Shown piece after piece: positions 53,999 through 63,036 of a DNA stretch of 64,000 nt; positions within the stretch are counted from its first letter, which is position 1, and the number at the start of each line of letters is the position of its first letter. This DNA is from Saprospiraceae bacterium (GTDB taxonomy: Bacteria > Bacteroidota > Bacteroidia > Chitinophagales > Saprospiraceae). The stretch spans positions 101,127-165,126 of the forward strand of contig JANQLV010000050.1 of assembly GCA_028280415.1 (NCBI GenBank), written 5' to 3'. A program made the position numbers and the translations under genes. The notes under the pieces are model-generated. The model searched no databases. It worked only from the letters and a program-made list of their open reading frames with translations, and was not told the origin of the DNA.

Positions 53999-54424
53999 TT
54001 ATGCAGTAACTAACAATGTTTCAACTTTTATTTCGTTCATAAGTGTTTTCTGTACCGGACATTTATTTGATATTTCCAGTAGACGAGTCCTTTGTTCATC
54101 TGTGAGTTCACCTTCGAATGTCAGTTTTTTTTCAATGACGTGAATATAGCCCGTATCTGATTCACAGTCTTCACAATCTTTGGCATGTACCCTTTTTTGA
54201 TCCAGTTCGATTTCAATATCCTGCAAATCCCATCCTTTGCGATCAGCGTACATCCGCAAAGTCATTCCGACACAACTTCCCACGGCCATAAGAAGAAACT
54301 CATAAGGATTAGGTCCCAGATCCGTTCCCATTGGCCGGGGTTCATCCGCAATAAGCTCATGATTAACGGTTTTTATGATTGTCTTGTATTTCTCTGTCCC
54401 TGTTTTTACGATTACTTGTGCCAT
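53999..54424 (-). CDS. OsmC family peroxiredoxin
   Basis: A 141-residue OsmC-type protein. The two reactive cysteines are in GSCVGMTLRMYADRKGW and SNKCPVQKTL, each at the typical helix N-terminus. OsmC/Ohr proteins reduce organic hydroperoxides, but this version (like YhfA) is a general OsmC member, so the substrate is open. It stands alone in its own short unit. Confidence 0.88.
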   Translation of the reverse strand: MAQVIVKTGTEKYKTIIKTVNHELIADEPRPMGTDLGPNPYEFLLMAVGSCVGMTLRMYADRKGWDLQDIEIELDQKRVHAKDCEDCESDTGYIHVIEKKLTFEGELTDEQRTRLLEISNKCPVQKTLMNEIKVETLLVTA

Positions 54425-54659
54425 GATTTTTGATTTTGATTGTATAAAAATTTATATCGGTGTTAATTTTGCAAATAGCCTTGACGAATACCTTTCGATA
54501 CATTCTCAAAAGGTAAGTATCATTAATCCCACTAGCCTCAGTTCGCTCAGCCATACTCGCTCCACCGTATCCTTTTGATTGAAAACAGCCCTAAGCTTTT
54601 ACAATACGCTCACATTCTGAACGATCTGCAGTTTTATTCTTTAAAAGGTTTATATTAAA

Positions 54660-54673
54660 ACCGAACGTTCGGT
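54660..54673. promoter_or_regulatory. TetR-type operator candidate ACCGAACGTTCGGT
   Basis: A perfect 14-bp palindrome, of the form commonly found upstream of TetR/AcrR repressor genes in Bacteroidota. No TetR gene is present in this window, so the site is either an outlying target or a remnant. Confidence 0.5.
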
Positions 54674-54700
54674 AAAATAGTTTTTATATTTAAACCCTTA

Positions 54701-54716
54701 TGTCCCGGGCGGGACA
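54701..54716. repeat. GC-rich palindrome TGTCCCGGGCGGGACA
   Basis: Seven-base arms TGTCCCG/CGGGACA around a 2-base centre, much richer in GC than its surroundings. It is downstream of the bestrophin stop (minus strand), so it could be a terminator stem or an operator. Confidence 0.4.
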
Positions 54717-54797
54717 GATAGCTCTTTCCAACTGAATTGGTATCAAAAAAAATTTAGCAAAACGCAGTAGCAGAAAATTAAAATATAAAAACAGGGC

Positions 54798-55835
54798 TTA
54801 CATAAGCACTCCGTTTTTAGCCTGAATACTCGGTGGTAAATCCGTTTCCCCAAGCATTTCGCGAAGATCAATTTCAATAGTACGCGAAAGCGCCAACATA
54901 GGAATATCATTCCCCAGTCCTTCGAAAGGATTTTCGGAGTAATCCCCCACCAGTTCCATCATAACATAGACCCAGCCAACAAGAACTGTAAATGGTATAG
55001 AGAGCCAGCCACCGAATTCTCCCAATTTGTGAAATTCGGAAACCATTCCCAGAGGAAGAAAGAAAATAAAAATGGCTACAAAAATAAAGCTACTGCTTCC
55101 GTATTGTCGCGGTAAAGGAAACTTTTTGATACGTTCACATTTACCCTGATGTATATAAAAATCGTTCAGGATATTTTGCAACTCCATATGACGGAAATCA
55201 TCAATCAAATTTTTCGCTCTTAGTTCTTTCAAATCCTGTGATTGCTGATCAATGATTTGCGTAGCCGTATTTTTATAATTAATCAGCCTTTCATATTCGT
55301 TTTTGGGTAAAAATATATTGAGTTCCGTACTGGTTACTTCATCGTCCAGTAGTCCAATCCCGAAGCGTTTCATGCGTTTTTGCGTAAAGCGAGCCATATG
55401 CTTACCTTGTCTGATGTGCTCCCAGGAGGTAGGGATCAACAATTGACTGCGCAATGCATAAAGCCATCCTACATGACGATAAAGTAACTTTTTATGGATA
55501 TCGTGTAATTCCTGTTCTCCATAAGCAATCTCCGTAAACTGATTACTGACAAAGGCTTTTACAGTACTTCCCCAGGCCCGGCTACTATTTACAATTGCAC
55601 CCCAAATCTTTCGAGCTTCCCAAAGCCGGTCATAAGCTTGATTATTTTTGAAACCAATATAAAAAGCTACTGCTGTACCGATTACCGAAAGAGGAAGCCA
55701 GGGAATGTGCATCCACTCCCAATGTGTAATTTCGAAAACCGCAGTCACTATAGTAGCCCAAACAGTTATCCAGATCAAATGTGCTCCGGTAAATTGGAGT
55801 ATACCTTTAGCAGAGTAGTTTTTATTAACATACAT
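54798..55835 (-). CDS. Bestrophin-family chloride channel-like protein
   Basis: I choose ATG 55835, which begins MYVNKNYSAKGILQFTG, the start typical for this family; the longer frame adds 36 residues. The 345-residue membrane protein has four main helices and the family blocks FKNNQAYDRLWEARKIWGAIVNSSRAWG and VGWVYVMMELVGDYSENPFEGLGNDIPM. Bacterial bestrophins form pentameric ion channels, mostly for cations or chloride. It is 168 bp downstream of the AlkD-like genes on the same strand. Confidence 0.9.
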   Translation of the reverse strand: MYVNKNYSAKGILQFTGAHLIWITVWATIVTAVFEITHWEWMHIPWLPLSVIGTAVAFYIGFKNNQAYDRLWEARKIWGAIVNSSRAWGSTVKAFVSNQFTEIAYGEQELHDIHKKLLYRHVGWLYALRSQLLIPTSWEHIRQGKHMARFTQKRMKRFGIGLLDDEVTSTELNIFLPKNEYERLINYKNTATQIIDQQSQDLKELRAKNLIDDFRHMELQNILNDFYIHQGKCERIKKFPLPRQYGSSSFIFVAIFIFFLPLGMVSEFHKLGEFGGWLSIPFTVLVGWVYVMMELVGDYSENPFEGLGNDIPMLALSRTIEIDLREMLGETDLPPSIQAKNGVLM

Positions 55836-56002
55836 ATTATAAGGTGTTAGTTGTAAGGAGTTAGCAAAGCGATATACAGGCTTTCGAGGTTCGAAAAGTA
55901 GTAATCCTCCTGCACATCTGCAATTATTTTTTCTATTTTCCAAGTCTTGTCTGCCCGGCTCGTTCTGTTAAAGATTCTACTTTTACAATACAGAACTTTA
56001 AA

Positions 56003-56806
56003 CTATTTATTAATGGTCCGCATTCCACGCTTGATGATATAAGCCGTTTCTTTGGTATCCGATTCCTTTTCCCATTTTTCGCAGATTTGTCGAACCCAGG
56101 CCGCCTGAGATTTGGAAGCATCATTGAGCCAGTTTGCTACAGCGTTTTGTACATATTTAGCAGGATCGGATCTTAAGGGCTCCAGCAGTGGAAGTCCAAG
56201 CTCCGGATGCTCAATCAGAGCCGGAATCTTTTTTGTCCAGACACCAATAGGTCTTAAAACTTCGGCTGTGTAACGCCGAACATTTTCATCTTTGGAATTT
56301 GTCCACTTGGAGAGTATTTTGATCGCATTTTCCAGATCAGCCGCCAGTTTTTCTTTAGTAGCAAAAATGACTACTTCTCTTACTCCAAAATGCCGATCAG
56401 CGGCAAAGGGTTTCATTAGTGTTGTCAGCTTATTTACCTCTTTTTCCCGGCTGGCAATCGCCCAGCAGGCCCAACAACGTACCACATCAGAATCATGACT
56501 TTTTAATTGTTCGAAAACTTTTGTGTCCTCGATAAGGGTGGAGAGCTGCGTTCCAATTGTTTTAGTATTATTATTTGCTGAAATCTTCTTTTGCCCTAAA
56601 ACCGCATTTTCAATCTGCGGATACCAGACCTCCTTATTAATCGTTTTTAAAACCGTTTTTAAGACTTTTAACTGATCAACTGCCAGCCACTCTGTTAGGT
56701 TTACAGTTTCGATGCGCCCTGCATTTAGTAAGGCTAACACCTCTTTAGGAATATCTTCTGCTTTGCGCCCACCTTTGCGATGGAGTATTTGAGGGTCAAT
56801 GTCCAT
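56003..56806 (-). CDS. DNA alkylation repair (AlkD-like) HEAT-repeat protein
   Basis: A 267-residue protein of helical HEAT-like repeats (for example SDVVRCWACWAIASREKEVNKL, then FGVREVVIFATKEKLA, then DENVRRYTAEVLRPIGVW, then AKYVQNAVANWLNDASK). The Trp/Arg/Asp-rich repeat faces match the AlkD family, which excises bulky or positively charged alkyl bases. It follows a related but longer gene after 11 bp, so the two form an operon. Confidence 0.8.
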   Translation of the reverse strand: MDIDPQILHRKGGRKAEDIPKEVLALLNAGRIETVNLTEWLAVDQLKVLKTVLKTINKEVWYPQIENAVLGQKKISANNNTKTIGTQLSTLIEDTKVFEQLKSHDSDVVRCWACWAIASREKEVNKLTTLMKPFAADRHFGVREVVIFATKEKLAADLENAIKILSKWTNSKDENVRRYTAEVLRPIGVWTKKIPALIEHPELGLPLLEPLRSDPAKYVQNAVANWLNDASKSQAAWVRQICEKWEKESDTKETAYIIKRGMRTINK

Positions 56807-56817
56807 ATACCTTAAAT

Positions 56818-57918
56818 TTATATTAATTGAAAATCCATTTTACCAAACTCTTTTCCATTAGCAATAACTGAAACCTGATGTAATCCGGGATGCAGTTTTC
56901 GGGTCGTAATCACTCTAAAGGATTGTTGCCGTTCTATTTTATGCTCTGAATTTGCGGGATAATCCCGTTCGCTGATTTTAAAAACTTTCCGGGAGAGGCT
57001 ACCGTTCGCTTTTTGAAAGTATATCCCGTATTCCAGGCGAATTTTAGCATTTGAGTTGGAAGCGTTTTGTAAAAGAAAAGAAAAATCCAGTGCCTCTCCG
57101 ACTTTTACTTTTGGAGTAGAAACTTTGAGTTTGCTAATCCTGATATGCTCCGTATTGCCGAATCCAAAAAGCTGCATCACCTCCGGGTTTCCGGCTTTGA
57201 GCAAGCTACGACAGGCATGTTTAAGCACCCAATCCCTTGCTTTATTTTTTCCGATCCAGGATTTAGCCAGTTGAATGACCAGTTGCGGATTATCCTTTGA
57301 AATATCATTAAGATTATTGGCTACCGAACGGCGAACGGACTCGGAAGGATCGTCTTTTAGCCGTTCAAGAATCGGGAGGATAGGGCCTGGATCGGCTTTG
57401 AGCGCTGGCAAAGCCATTGCCCAAGGTAATCTCGGCCGGCAGCCCTCGGAAGAAAGCCGGCGAACCATAGCATTCGGATGTTTAGACCAACGCTTCATCT
57501 GGGAAATCATCTTTTTCGGATATTTGATGATAAAGGGACGAACCGCGAATTCACAACTGGCATACTCTGTAATTGCTTCGAAAGCTTTTATGGAAGTATC
57601 GTAATCTTCCATGCCGTACAACTCAATAAAATCCGGGAAAATCATATACTCAAAAGACATTTCGCCCTCTTCGCCTTTAAGATGATCTACCATACGGACC
57701 AGCAAATTGGCGGATTCCTCAAAATTATCTGGTAAATGCTTTTTTAAGACAATTGAGATATGTCGCATTCGCTCTTTTAGTTCTTTATCTTCCCAATTAT
57801 CAGCGTATATATCTTTTAAAAAAGGTGCTTTTTTGAAATCGGGTTTAACTTTCTTAATTACCGCAGTAAACTCTGTAAAAAAAGCCTCATTATAAATGTA
57901 TTTAAGTGGTTCTGCCAA
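56818..57918 (-). CDS. AlkD-like DNA alkylation repair protein with Ig-like C-terminal domain
   Basis: A 366-residue protein. Residues 1-245 are AlkD-like HEAT repeats (MISQMKRWSKHPNAMVRRLSSEGCRPRLPW, then SESVRRSVANNLNDISKDNPQLV, then WVLKHACRSLLKAGN). Residues about 255-366 form a beta sandwich (ISKLKVSTPKVKVGEALDFSFLLQNASN and a final strand HQVSVIANGKEFGKMDFQL). The extra domain is unusual for AlkD and may bind a partner. It is followed by a shorter paralogue after 11 bp. AlkA and AlkD-like genes occur within 6 kb. Confidence 0.82.
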   Translation of the reverse strand: MAEPLKYIYNEAFFTEFTAVIKKVKPDFKKAPFLKDIYADNWEDKELKERMRHISIVLKKHLPDNFEESANLLVRMVDHLKGEEGEMSFEYMIFPDFIELYGMEDYDTSIKAFEAITEYASCEFAVRPFIIKYPKKMISQMKRWSKHPNAMVRRLSSEGCRPRLPWAMALPALKADPGPILPILERLKDDPSESVRRSVANNLNDISKDNPQLVIQLAKSWIGKNKARDWVLKHACRSLLKAGNPEVMQLFGFGNTEHIRISKLKVSTPKVKVGEALDFSFLLQNASNSNAKIRLEYGIYFQKANGSLSRKVFKISERDYPANSEHKIERQQSFRVITTRKLHPGLHQVSVIANGKEFGKMDFQLI

Positions 57919-58285
57919 GGGTTAAATTTTTATAGTTAATGTTAGATGGTATACTCTAAGTAAGATCAAGGAAATGAAAAAGGGCAATAGAAAAAGAATA
58001 TTATTTTAAAGTAATCAAACCAAAAAACAATGATACTTTGTCCAGTTGCCACAGCCGCAAGATAATAAAGAATGACCGAACTTACTACGGTAAACAAATT
58101 CCTAAATGCAAAAAAATGATCCTTCATTTTGTGTGAAGAAAAGTAAGAATGATATTGTGATGTTACTTAAGAATTGATAATGCTGTATAGCATTTAGTTT
58201 TTGATTTGTCAAAATACAAGAGCATTATCATTAAAGAAATCGGGTACCTGTACGATATTGCTTTTCAGAAAAAAATCAGAATACA
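57919..58285. other. 367-bp gap between AlkD-like genes and the DUF1801 gene
   Basis: Apart from the possible 53-residue frame, I see no supported gene or RNA. It must hold two divergent promoters. Confidence 0.4.
57966..58127 (-). CDS. Possible 53-residue membrane protein
   Basis: A short frame begins at ATG 58127 (MKDHFFAFRNLFTVVSSVILYY) and ends at a TGA at 57966-57968. It has two hydrophobic stretches, one near residues 12-28 and a very aromatic one near 31-50. It sits 47 bp before the AlkD-like gene on the same strand. The length and composition suit a small membrane protein, but a chance frame in AT-rich DNA is equally possible. Confidence 0.25.
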   Translation of the reverse strand: MKDHFFAFRNLFTVVSSVILYYLAAVATGQSIIVFWFDYFKIIFFFYCPFSFP

Positions 58286-58681
58286 ATGCCACCGAACCGG
58301 AATCTTAAAATAAGAACGCTTCTTGACTTATACGAAGTCCTGTCAGAGAAGGAAAGGATCATGGTAGATATTTTGCGGCAGATCATCAAGGAGAATTTAC
58401 CAGCTTATTGTAAAGAAAAAATCTCCTATAATGTTCCCTATTTTTATGGCAAAAAAGGGATTTGTATCATTTGGCCGGCAACGATTCCCCGAGGAGGGAT
58501 AAAAACCGGAGTATTACTTGGTTTTTGGTATGGCAGCAAGCTAACTGATCAAGACCAGTATCTTGAGCAAGGAAGCAATCAACGAATATTTTATAAAATC
58601 TTCCAATCTCCTGAAGAAATTGATGAAGCCGCTATACTCCAATTACTACATGAAGCAATAGCGCTGGATCAAACCTGGTAA
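58286..58681 (+). CDS. DUF1801 domain-containing protein
   Basis: A 131-residue protein of the DUF1801/YdhG fold. Its blocks are IMVDILRQIIKENLPAYCKEKISYNVPYFYGKKGIC, then GVLLGFWYGSKL, then a C-terminal helix. The SYNVPYFYGKK segment matches the family's core. Bacterial members have no settled function; some bind iron-chaperone-like partners. It appears as a single gene on the plus strand. Confidence 0.82.
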   Translation: MPPNRNLKIRTLLDLYEVLSEKERIMVDILRQIIKENLPAYCKEKISYNVPYFYGKKGICIIWPATIPRGGIKTGVLLGFWYGSKLTDQDQYLEQGSNQRIFYKIFQSPEEIDEAAILQLLHEAIALDQTW

Positions 58682-58812
58682 AGCGATTCAGGATATTCAG
58701 TTATAACCTCTCCCCTCCCCTCTTTAAAATCACCCCTTTGGGTGAAGCCAGGAAGCTGTGACTTTTCGAATTTTACACTGAACAATTTGTTGAACCTATA
58801 ATACTTGCAGTT

Positions 58813-59313
58813 ATGTATTTTATCAAAATTCTAAGTTTACTCCTGGTTTTTAGTTTTTCGGGTACAGAGAATAATTCTAAAATCAGAAAAAGTACCAAGC
58901 TCAAGGTCACTAAAAAATTCCAAAAGCAAATAAAGCAAGGAAAGTACCCTGAATTCAAACTCGAAGGTGAATTTATCATATCTCCGAAAGGATATCTTTT
59001 TGTAATCAATGGTAAAAAATCATTATTGATCAGCCGCGAATCAGACAAAAAGGTATCTGATAAAGATTATCTAGCTTATTTCGCACAATTCGAAATCACC
59101 GGGGGCCCCAATGCCGGTTTACAAATATATAGATGTAGCTGCAATGGTGAAGCGCATGACAGTGAAGGTGATAAATGCGATTTTTATCCTTCACCTACCG
59201 GACTGAAATGTGATGGTGGCTGTCGAGCGGGAAACAGTGGGGAAACTTGTAAATTATCCATTACTTCAGATTTAATGGGTGTTTTTTCTCCTCAATCGGC
59301 AAACTCTAACTAA
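58813..59313 (+). CDS. Secreted six-cysteine protein, copy 1 (unknown family)
   Basis: A 166-residue protein with an N-terminal hydrophobic export signal (MYFIKILSLLLVFSFSG). A first half with KLEGEFIISPKGYLFVINGK (beta-hairpin-like) is followed by a Cys-rich tail with the exact spacing C-x1-C-x11-C-x10-C-x3-C-x8-C. The adjacent gene, 18 bp downstream, repeats the same length and spacing. Six conserved Cys could form three disulfides in a small secreted domain or bind metal. I do not recognise a family. Confidence 0.65.
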   Translation: MYFIKILSLLLVFSFSGTENNSKIRKSTKLKVTKKFQKQIKQGKYPEFKLEGEFIISPKGYLFVINGKKSLLISRESDKKVSDKDYLAYFAQFEITGGPNAGLQIYRCSCNGEAHDSEGDKCDFYPSPTGLKCDGGCRAGNSGETCKLSITSDLMGVFSPQSANSN

Positions 59314-59331
59314 TAACAAATCTCAATAAAA

Positions 59332-59829
59332 ATGAAAAACATCATTAAGTTAACGCTAATGCTTGGATTGATCATCATTAGCTCTAGTGCCTTTGGGCAG
59401 AAAAAAGTAATGCGGACACAAAAGGTAAAAGTTGGTAAAATACTATTAGAACATTATAAAAAGAATAAAACCTTTAAAATATCGGGGAGTTACATCCTGG
59501 CCCCCAAAGGTTCAAAATTTGTAAGCTATAAAGGCAAAACGCTGCTAATGTCAGAAAAAATTGACAGCAAGATTAGCAATAGAGAATACATGACTTATTT
59601 TGAGCAGTTTACCTGGGATGTTAATGGCCCTTCTGTAGAACAAATAATCGGCACTTGTAGTTGTGGAGGGCAGCAAACTGAAACCACTGGAGATAATTGC
59701 AGGTTTACAGCGGTAAATGGTGAAATCCGATGTACCGGAGGATGTACGGAGGGAAATGAGGGACGGGAATGTCAATTTACAGTTACTCAGGTAATCCAAA
59801 ACGAGGCCCTTACCACTCAGATGAATTAA
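59332..59829 (+). CDS. Secreted six-cysteine protein, copy 2 (unknown family)
   Basis: A 165-residue paralogue of the gene before it. The signal peptide (MKNIIKLTLMLGLIIISSSAFG) is stronger. The core ISGSYILAPKGSKFVSYKGKTLLMSEKIDSKISNREYMTYFEQF aligns with the first copy, and the Cys tail has the identical spacing C-x1-C-x11-C-x10-C-x3-C-x8-C. Identity is moderate outside the Cys positions, so the duplication is not recent. A hairpin terminator follows, so the pair is one transcript. Confidence 0.65.
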   Translation: MKNIIKLTLMLGLIIISSSAFGQKKVMRTQKVKVGKILLEHYKKNKTFKISGSYILAPKGSKFVSYKGKTLLMSEKIDSKISNREYMTYFEQFTWDVNGPSVEQIIGTCSCGGQQTETTGDNCRFTAVNGEIRCTGGCTEGNEGRECQFTVTQVIQNEALTTQMN

Positions 59830-59852
59830 ATACAGGAGTACAGCTCCGGAAT

Positions 59853-59900
59853 GAATCATCTCGTAAATAAGTTTAAATGCTCGAGATGATTCGTGTTTTT
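59853..59900 (+). terminator. Intrinsic terminator after the six-cysteine pair
   Basis: An 11-base stem GAATCATCTCG/CGAGATGATTC with an 18-nt loop is followed by GTGTTTTT. It lies 24 bp after the stop of the second six-cysteine gene. Confidence 0.75.
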
Positions 59901-60109
59901 ACATCTAATAAATGGTCAAAAACTCTCCTCCGATACCTGTAAGCGGTTCCCGGGATAAAAGCCGAAATGAAGTAAACGTTTTGTTATACAAAATCTAAAG
60001 GGAACCGTAAATTTGTTGTAGCATATTTCAGCTATATATTTTAAAAAGCCCGTCACAATTCTAACAGTTTTTGGCTTGATTTTTGGTGTCTTTTTTAAAG
60101 AAGAACACC

Positions 60110-62731
60110 ATGAAAAAGCTAGAAATTCAATTACTCACCCGGGCAGCCGCTCTCTTTATAGCCATTGCCTTTTCTACTCTAAGTCTGGAGTATCTACTCT
60201 TTAATCTATCCAGTGATTTCAATATTTATCGAGTATTAGATATTTCGGCAAGAGATTTTTGCATTATCTCCCTGGTGCTTGCCGCACAGTATTATTTCTT
60301 TAGAAAAATCCCTCTTTACATTAATAAACTATGGAAGACATTAAAAACCACGCCAAACCAATGGCTGATCAGTTTTATAATGGCTTCGACTGCCTTTTTA
60401 GTGTACAGTTTCTTATCGGATCGATTACCAGCATGGGTATTCTTTTTCTTACTGCTGGATTTTATAATGTTTACGATTTTGATCAACCGGCTTGCCTCCA
60501 GGCCATTGCCAAAGGCTATTTTCCTATTATTATTCGCAGCAGCCTTTGATACTGCGGTGATTTTCTGGATGCATGAAGAAGCCAATGCCGGCAGGCACAT
60601 TTCGTATGCCCGGCAATTATCCGAAGAACGGGATACCCTAGCTGAAAATTACTTATTTGATCTGGCTGAGCGGCTGCCCGGGACCAATACGGATTCCGTA
60701 CAGCAAGACTTTTGGGAGAAACAATGGCTGGAAACACCTTATCTAGCCTCGAACTACCGATTTGAATACCGGAAAATAAATACAGATTCAGTCGAGAAAT
60801 ATTACCAGCCGATCCAGACAATTGATGACCGTAATAATTCCATTTACAAGATTTTTTTTCCGGCTAATTATGAACTGTCTTTCCGCTTAAAAAAAGATTT
60901 CAAATCAAGTGTTTACACGGATAATATCCCCTATAAACAACTGGATCGATTAAATCAATATCAGTTTGCGGTGGTTGATAATTCAGAAATTGTATTATCC
61001 AATTCACATAATTTTGACTTAAACATTTTCGACATTGGACTGCCGCCCGTTGGTCAGGGAAAAAAAACGGATTGGAACGGTTTTGATGTGACGATATATC
61101 ATCACTCTCCTGAACGCTATATATTGATTGGAGAATCACTATCGGAAATTCAGGTTTTGTTTTCCAATTTCGCTTTCTTCTTTAGCTTGTTAATTATCGT
61201 AGCTATTCTTTTCGAATTGTTGAGATTTTTTACTGCTGAAAAAAGCGTTCGCAATCACTGGAAAAAACTAGCTATTCAGGTACGCATTCAGGCTACTTTG
61301 ATTGGTTTGACCGTATCACTCTTTTTTGTAATCGCGGCAACTACTTTTTATTTTCTAAATCAAAACAATCACGAGCTTGCCTATGAACGGCATTTCTATA
61401 TTGCGGAAACGGTACGCAAGGCTATATCCGAAGATCGAAGATTATTCAATTGGTCTCTGGAAGAATACCCAACCAGATTATTGGCAGAACTGGCAAACCG
61501 AAAAGAATGCGAAATAGATATCTATAATGCTAATGGACAACTTATTAACAGCTCTATTGCTTCCGGAAAAAATAGTCCTGCGCCAAAAAGAATTGATGAA
61601 AATAGTTTAAAAACGATCGAAAAAAATACTTCACTTACTCTTATAAACCCCTTTGAAAAAAATAAAGAAATGTACCTGCGTTCGCTGGCGGGTGTATTCC
61701 ATCAAAAACAGTTGGAAGGTTTTGTAGCTGTCAATATCTTCGAATCGGAGATCGGCACTGCTCAGGATATTCCTATCATTATGAGTAAACTGCTCAACGT
61801 TTATGTGTTATTATTACTGGGCACCTGGGGCATAGGATTGCTTTTGATCAATTTACTGACCCAACCACTAGGTTTACTTGCTACGCGGCTCAGCAATTTT
61901 AAACCCGGAAAACAAAACGATAAGCTGAGTTGGGAAGGAGAAGATGCAATAGGGCAGTTAATCGGAGAGTATAATAAAATGGTAGATGTGGTCGAACAAA
62001 CAACTAAAGAGCTGGCTAAAAGCGAACGGGAAGATGCCTGGCAGATCATGTCTCAGCAAATTGCTCATGAGATCAATAATCAACTCACTCCTTTACGTTT
62101 AAAATTTCAGTTTCTGAATCGGATGCTTGAAAGTCCCGAATATGTGGAACCGGAAAAGGCCAAAAAAACGATCAATGGATTAGTGGAACAAGTAGATAAG
62201 CTGACCAATGTAGCTACACAATTTCAATTGTTTGCAAAATTGCATACTCCCGAAGCAGAATCACTCTTGTTGCGTCCGTATATTGAACGATTCTTTGCTG
62301 ATTATTCCAGAAAGGCAGACTTTCAGTACGACATCATTTATGAATTGAAAAAAGAGGATCAGGCAATTTTACACATCGCTCCGGAGCATCTTGAGCAGAT
62401 TCTACGAACCCTGCTCCAAAATGCAGAAGATTCTATCCCCGAGCATAAAGCCGGGTTGATCAACCTCCGATTGAAAAAAACGTCTGACGAATTAATCATT
62501 GAAGTGGAGGATAACGGTATGGGGATTGATGCCAGTGTAGTAGACAATATTTTCGATCCAAAATTTTCGACCAGTTCATCCAATATCGGCCTGGGTTTAC
62601 CGATTTGCAAACGAATTGTCGAATTGTACGAGGGCAAGCTCACTTTTACAACATCCCCCGGAAAAGGAACCTGTTTTCATATCGTATTTCCGGTACAAGA
62701 GAAAGTACCCGCAATATTTGTTTCTCATTGA
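60110..62731 (+). CDS. NtrY-like sensor histidine kinase (orphan)
   Basis: I choose ATG 60110 (MKKLEIQLLTRAAALFIAIAF). The 873-residue membrane protein has several N-terminal membrane helices (about 10-180), a periplasmic sensor part (about 190-340), further membrane helices (about 350-420), a second sensor part, a HAMP-like segment near residue 610, and a kinase with phospho-acceptor His653 (QQIAHEINNQLTPLRLKF) and an ATPase block EDNGMGIDASVVDNIFDPKFSTSSSNIGLGLPICKRIVELYEGKL. No response regulator is next to it, so its partner is elsewhere. Confidence 0.88.
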   Translation: MKKLEIQLLTRAAALFIAIAFSTLSLEYLLFNLSSDFNIYRVLDISARDFCIISLVLAAQYYFFRKIPLYINKLWKTLKTTPNQWLISFIMASTAFLVYSFLSDRLPAWVFFFLLLDFIMFTILINRLASRPLPKAIFLLLFAAAFDTAVIFWMHEEANAGRHISYARQLSEERDTLAENYLFDLAERLPGTNTDSVQQDFWEKQWLETPYLASNYRFEYRKINTDSVEKYYQPIQTIDDRNNSIYKIFFPANYELSFRLKKDFKSSVYTDNIPYKQLDRLNQYQFAVVDNSEIVLSNSHNFDLNIFDIGLPPVGQGKKTDWNGFDVTIYHHSPERYILIGESLSEIQVLFSNFAFFFSLLIIVAILFELLRFFTAEKSVRNHWKKLAIQVRIQATLIGLTVSLFFVIAATTFYFLNQNNHELAYERHFYIAETVRKAISEDRRLFNWSLEEYPTRLLAELANRKECEIDIYNANGQLINSSIASGKNSPAPKRIDENSLKTIEKNTSLTLINPFEKNKEMYLRSLAGVFHQKQLEGFVAVNIFESEIGTAQDIPIIMSKLLNVYVLLLLGTWGIGLLLINLLTQPLGLLATRLSNFKPGKQNDKLSWEGEDAIGQLIGEYNKMVDVVEQTTKELAKSEREDAWQIMSQQIAHEINNQLTPLRLKFQFLNRMLESPEYVEPEKAKKTINGLVEQVDKLTNVATQFQLFAKLHTPEAESLLLRPYIERFFADYSRKADFQYDIIYELKKEDQAILHIAPEHLEQILRTLLQNAEDSIPEHKAGLINLRLKKTSDELIIEVEDNGMGIDASVVDNIFDPKFSTSSSNIGLGLPICKRIVELYEGKLTFTTSPGKGTCFHIVFPVQEKVPAIFVSH

Positions 62732-63036
62732 GTATCAGAATCTGCCTGAGATTATTGGCTATCCGGCGAAATCGTCTCTTCCTTTTAGTCTGCAGCTTTT
62801 CTTTCACAAGAAAGGTTATCCCAAAATACACGAGCCTTTAGAAAGCATCCGGGCTCTGTAGTTTTTCATTTAATCGACAAGCTATATTTAATTTTTTATA
62901 TCGAAAGAATTAATATCGGTAAAAAGGATGGTCCTATTTCTTCCATTATGTCCTTTTCAGAAACACCAAAGTGCATACAGGCTTCATTTTTGATTCATAC
63001 ATAATGTATCTAACTAATTCATTATACAAAGTAAAT
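62732..63036. other. 305-bp gap before the tyrosine recombinase
   Basis: Only shadow frames of the kinase end are present at the left. I see no terminator, RNA gene or recognisable recombination repeat. An attachment site could be here, but nothing in the sequence marks it. Confidence 0.3.

Larger units (their letters stand above)
54425..54797. other. 373-bp intergenic region with two palindromes but no gene
   Basis: No convincing frame. The palindromes at 54660-54673 and 54701-54716 are listed separately. The OsmC promoter should lie at the left end. Confidence 0.45.

Noticed and set aside
62605..62861. Plus-strand frames overlapping the end of the NtrY-like kinase
   Set aside because: Out-of-frame readings of the conserved ATPase block; no independent support.
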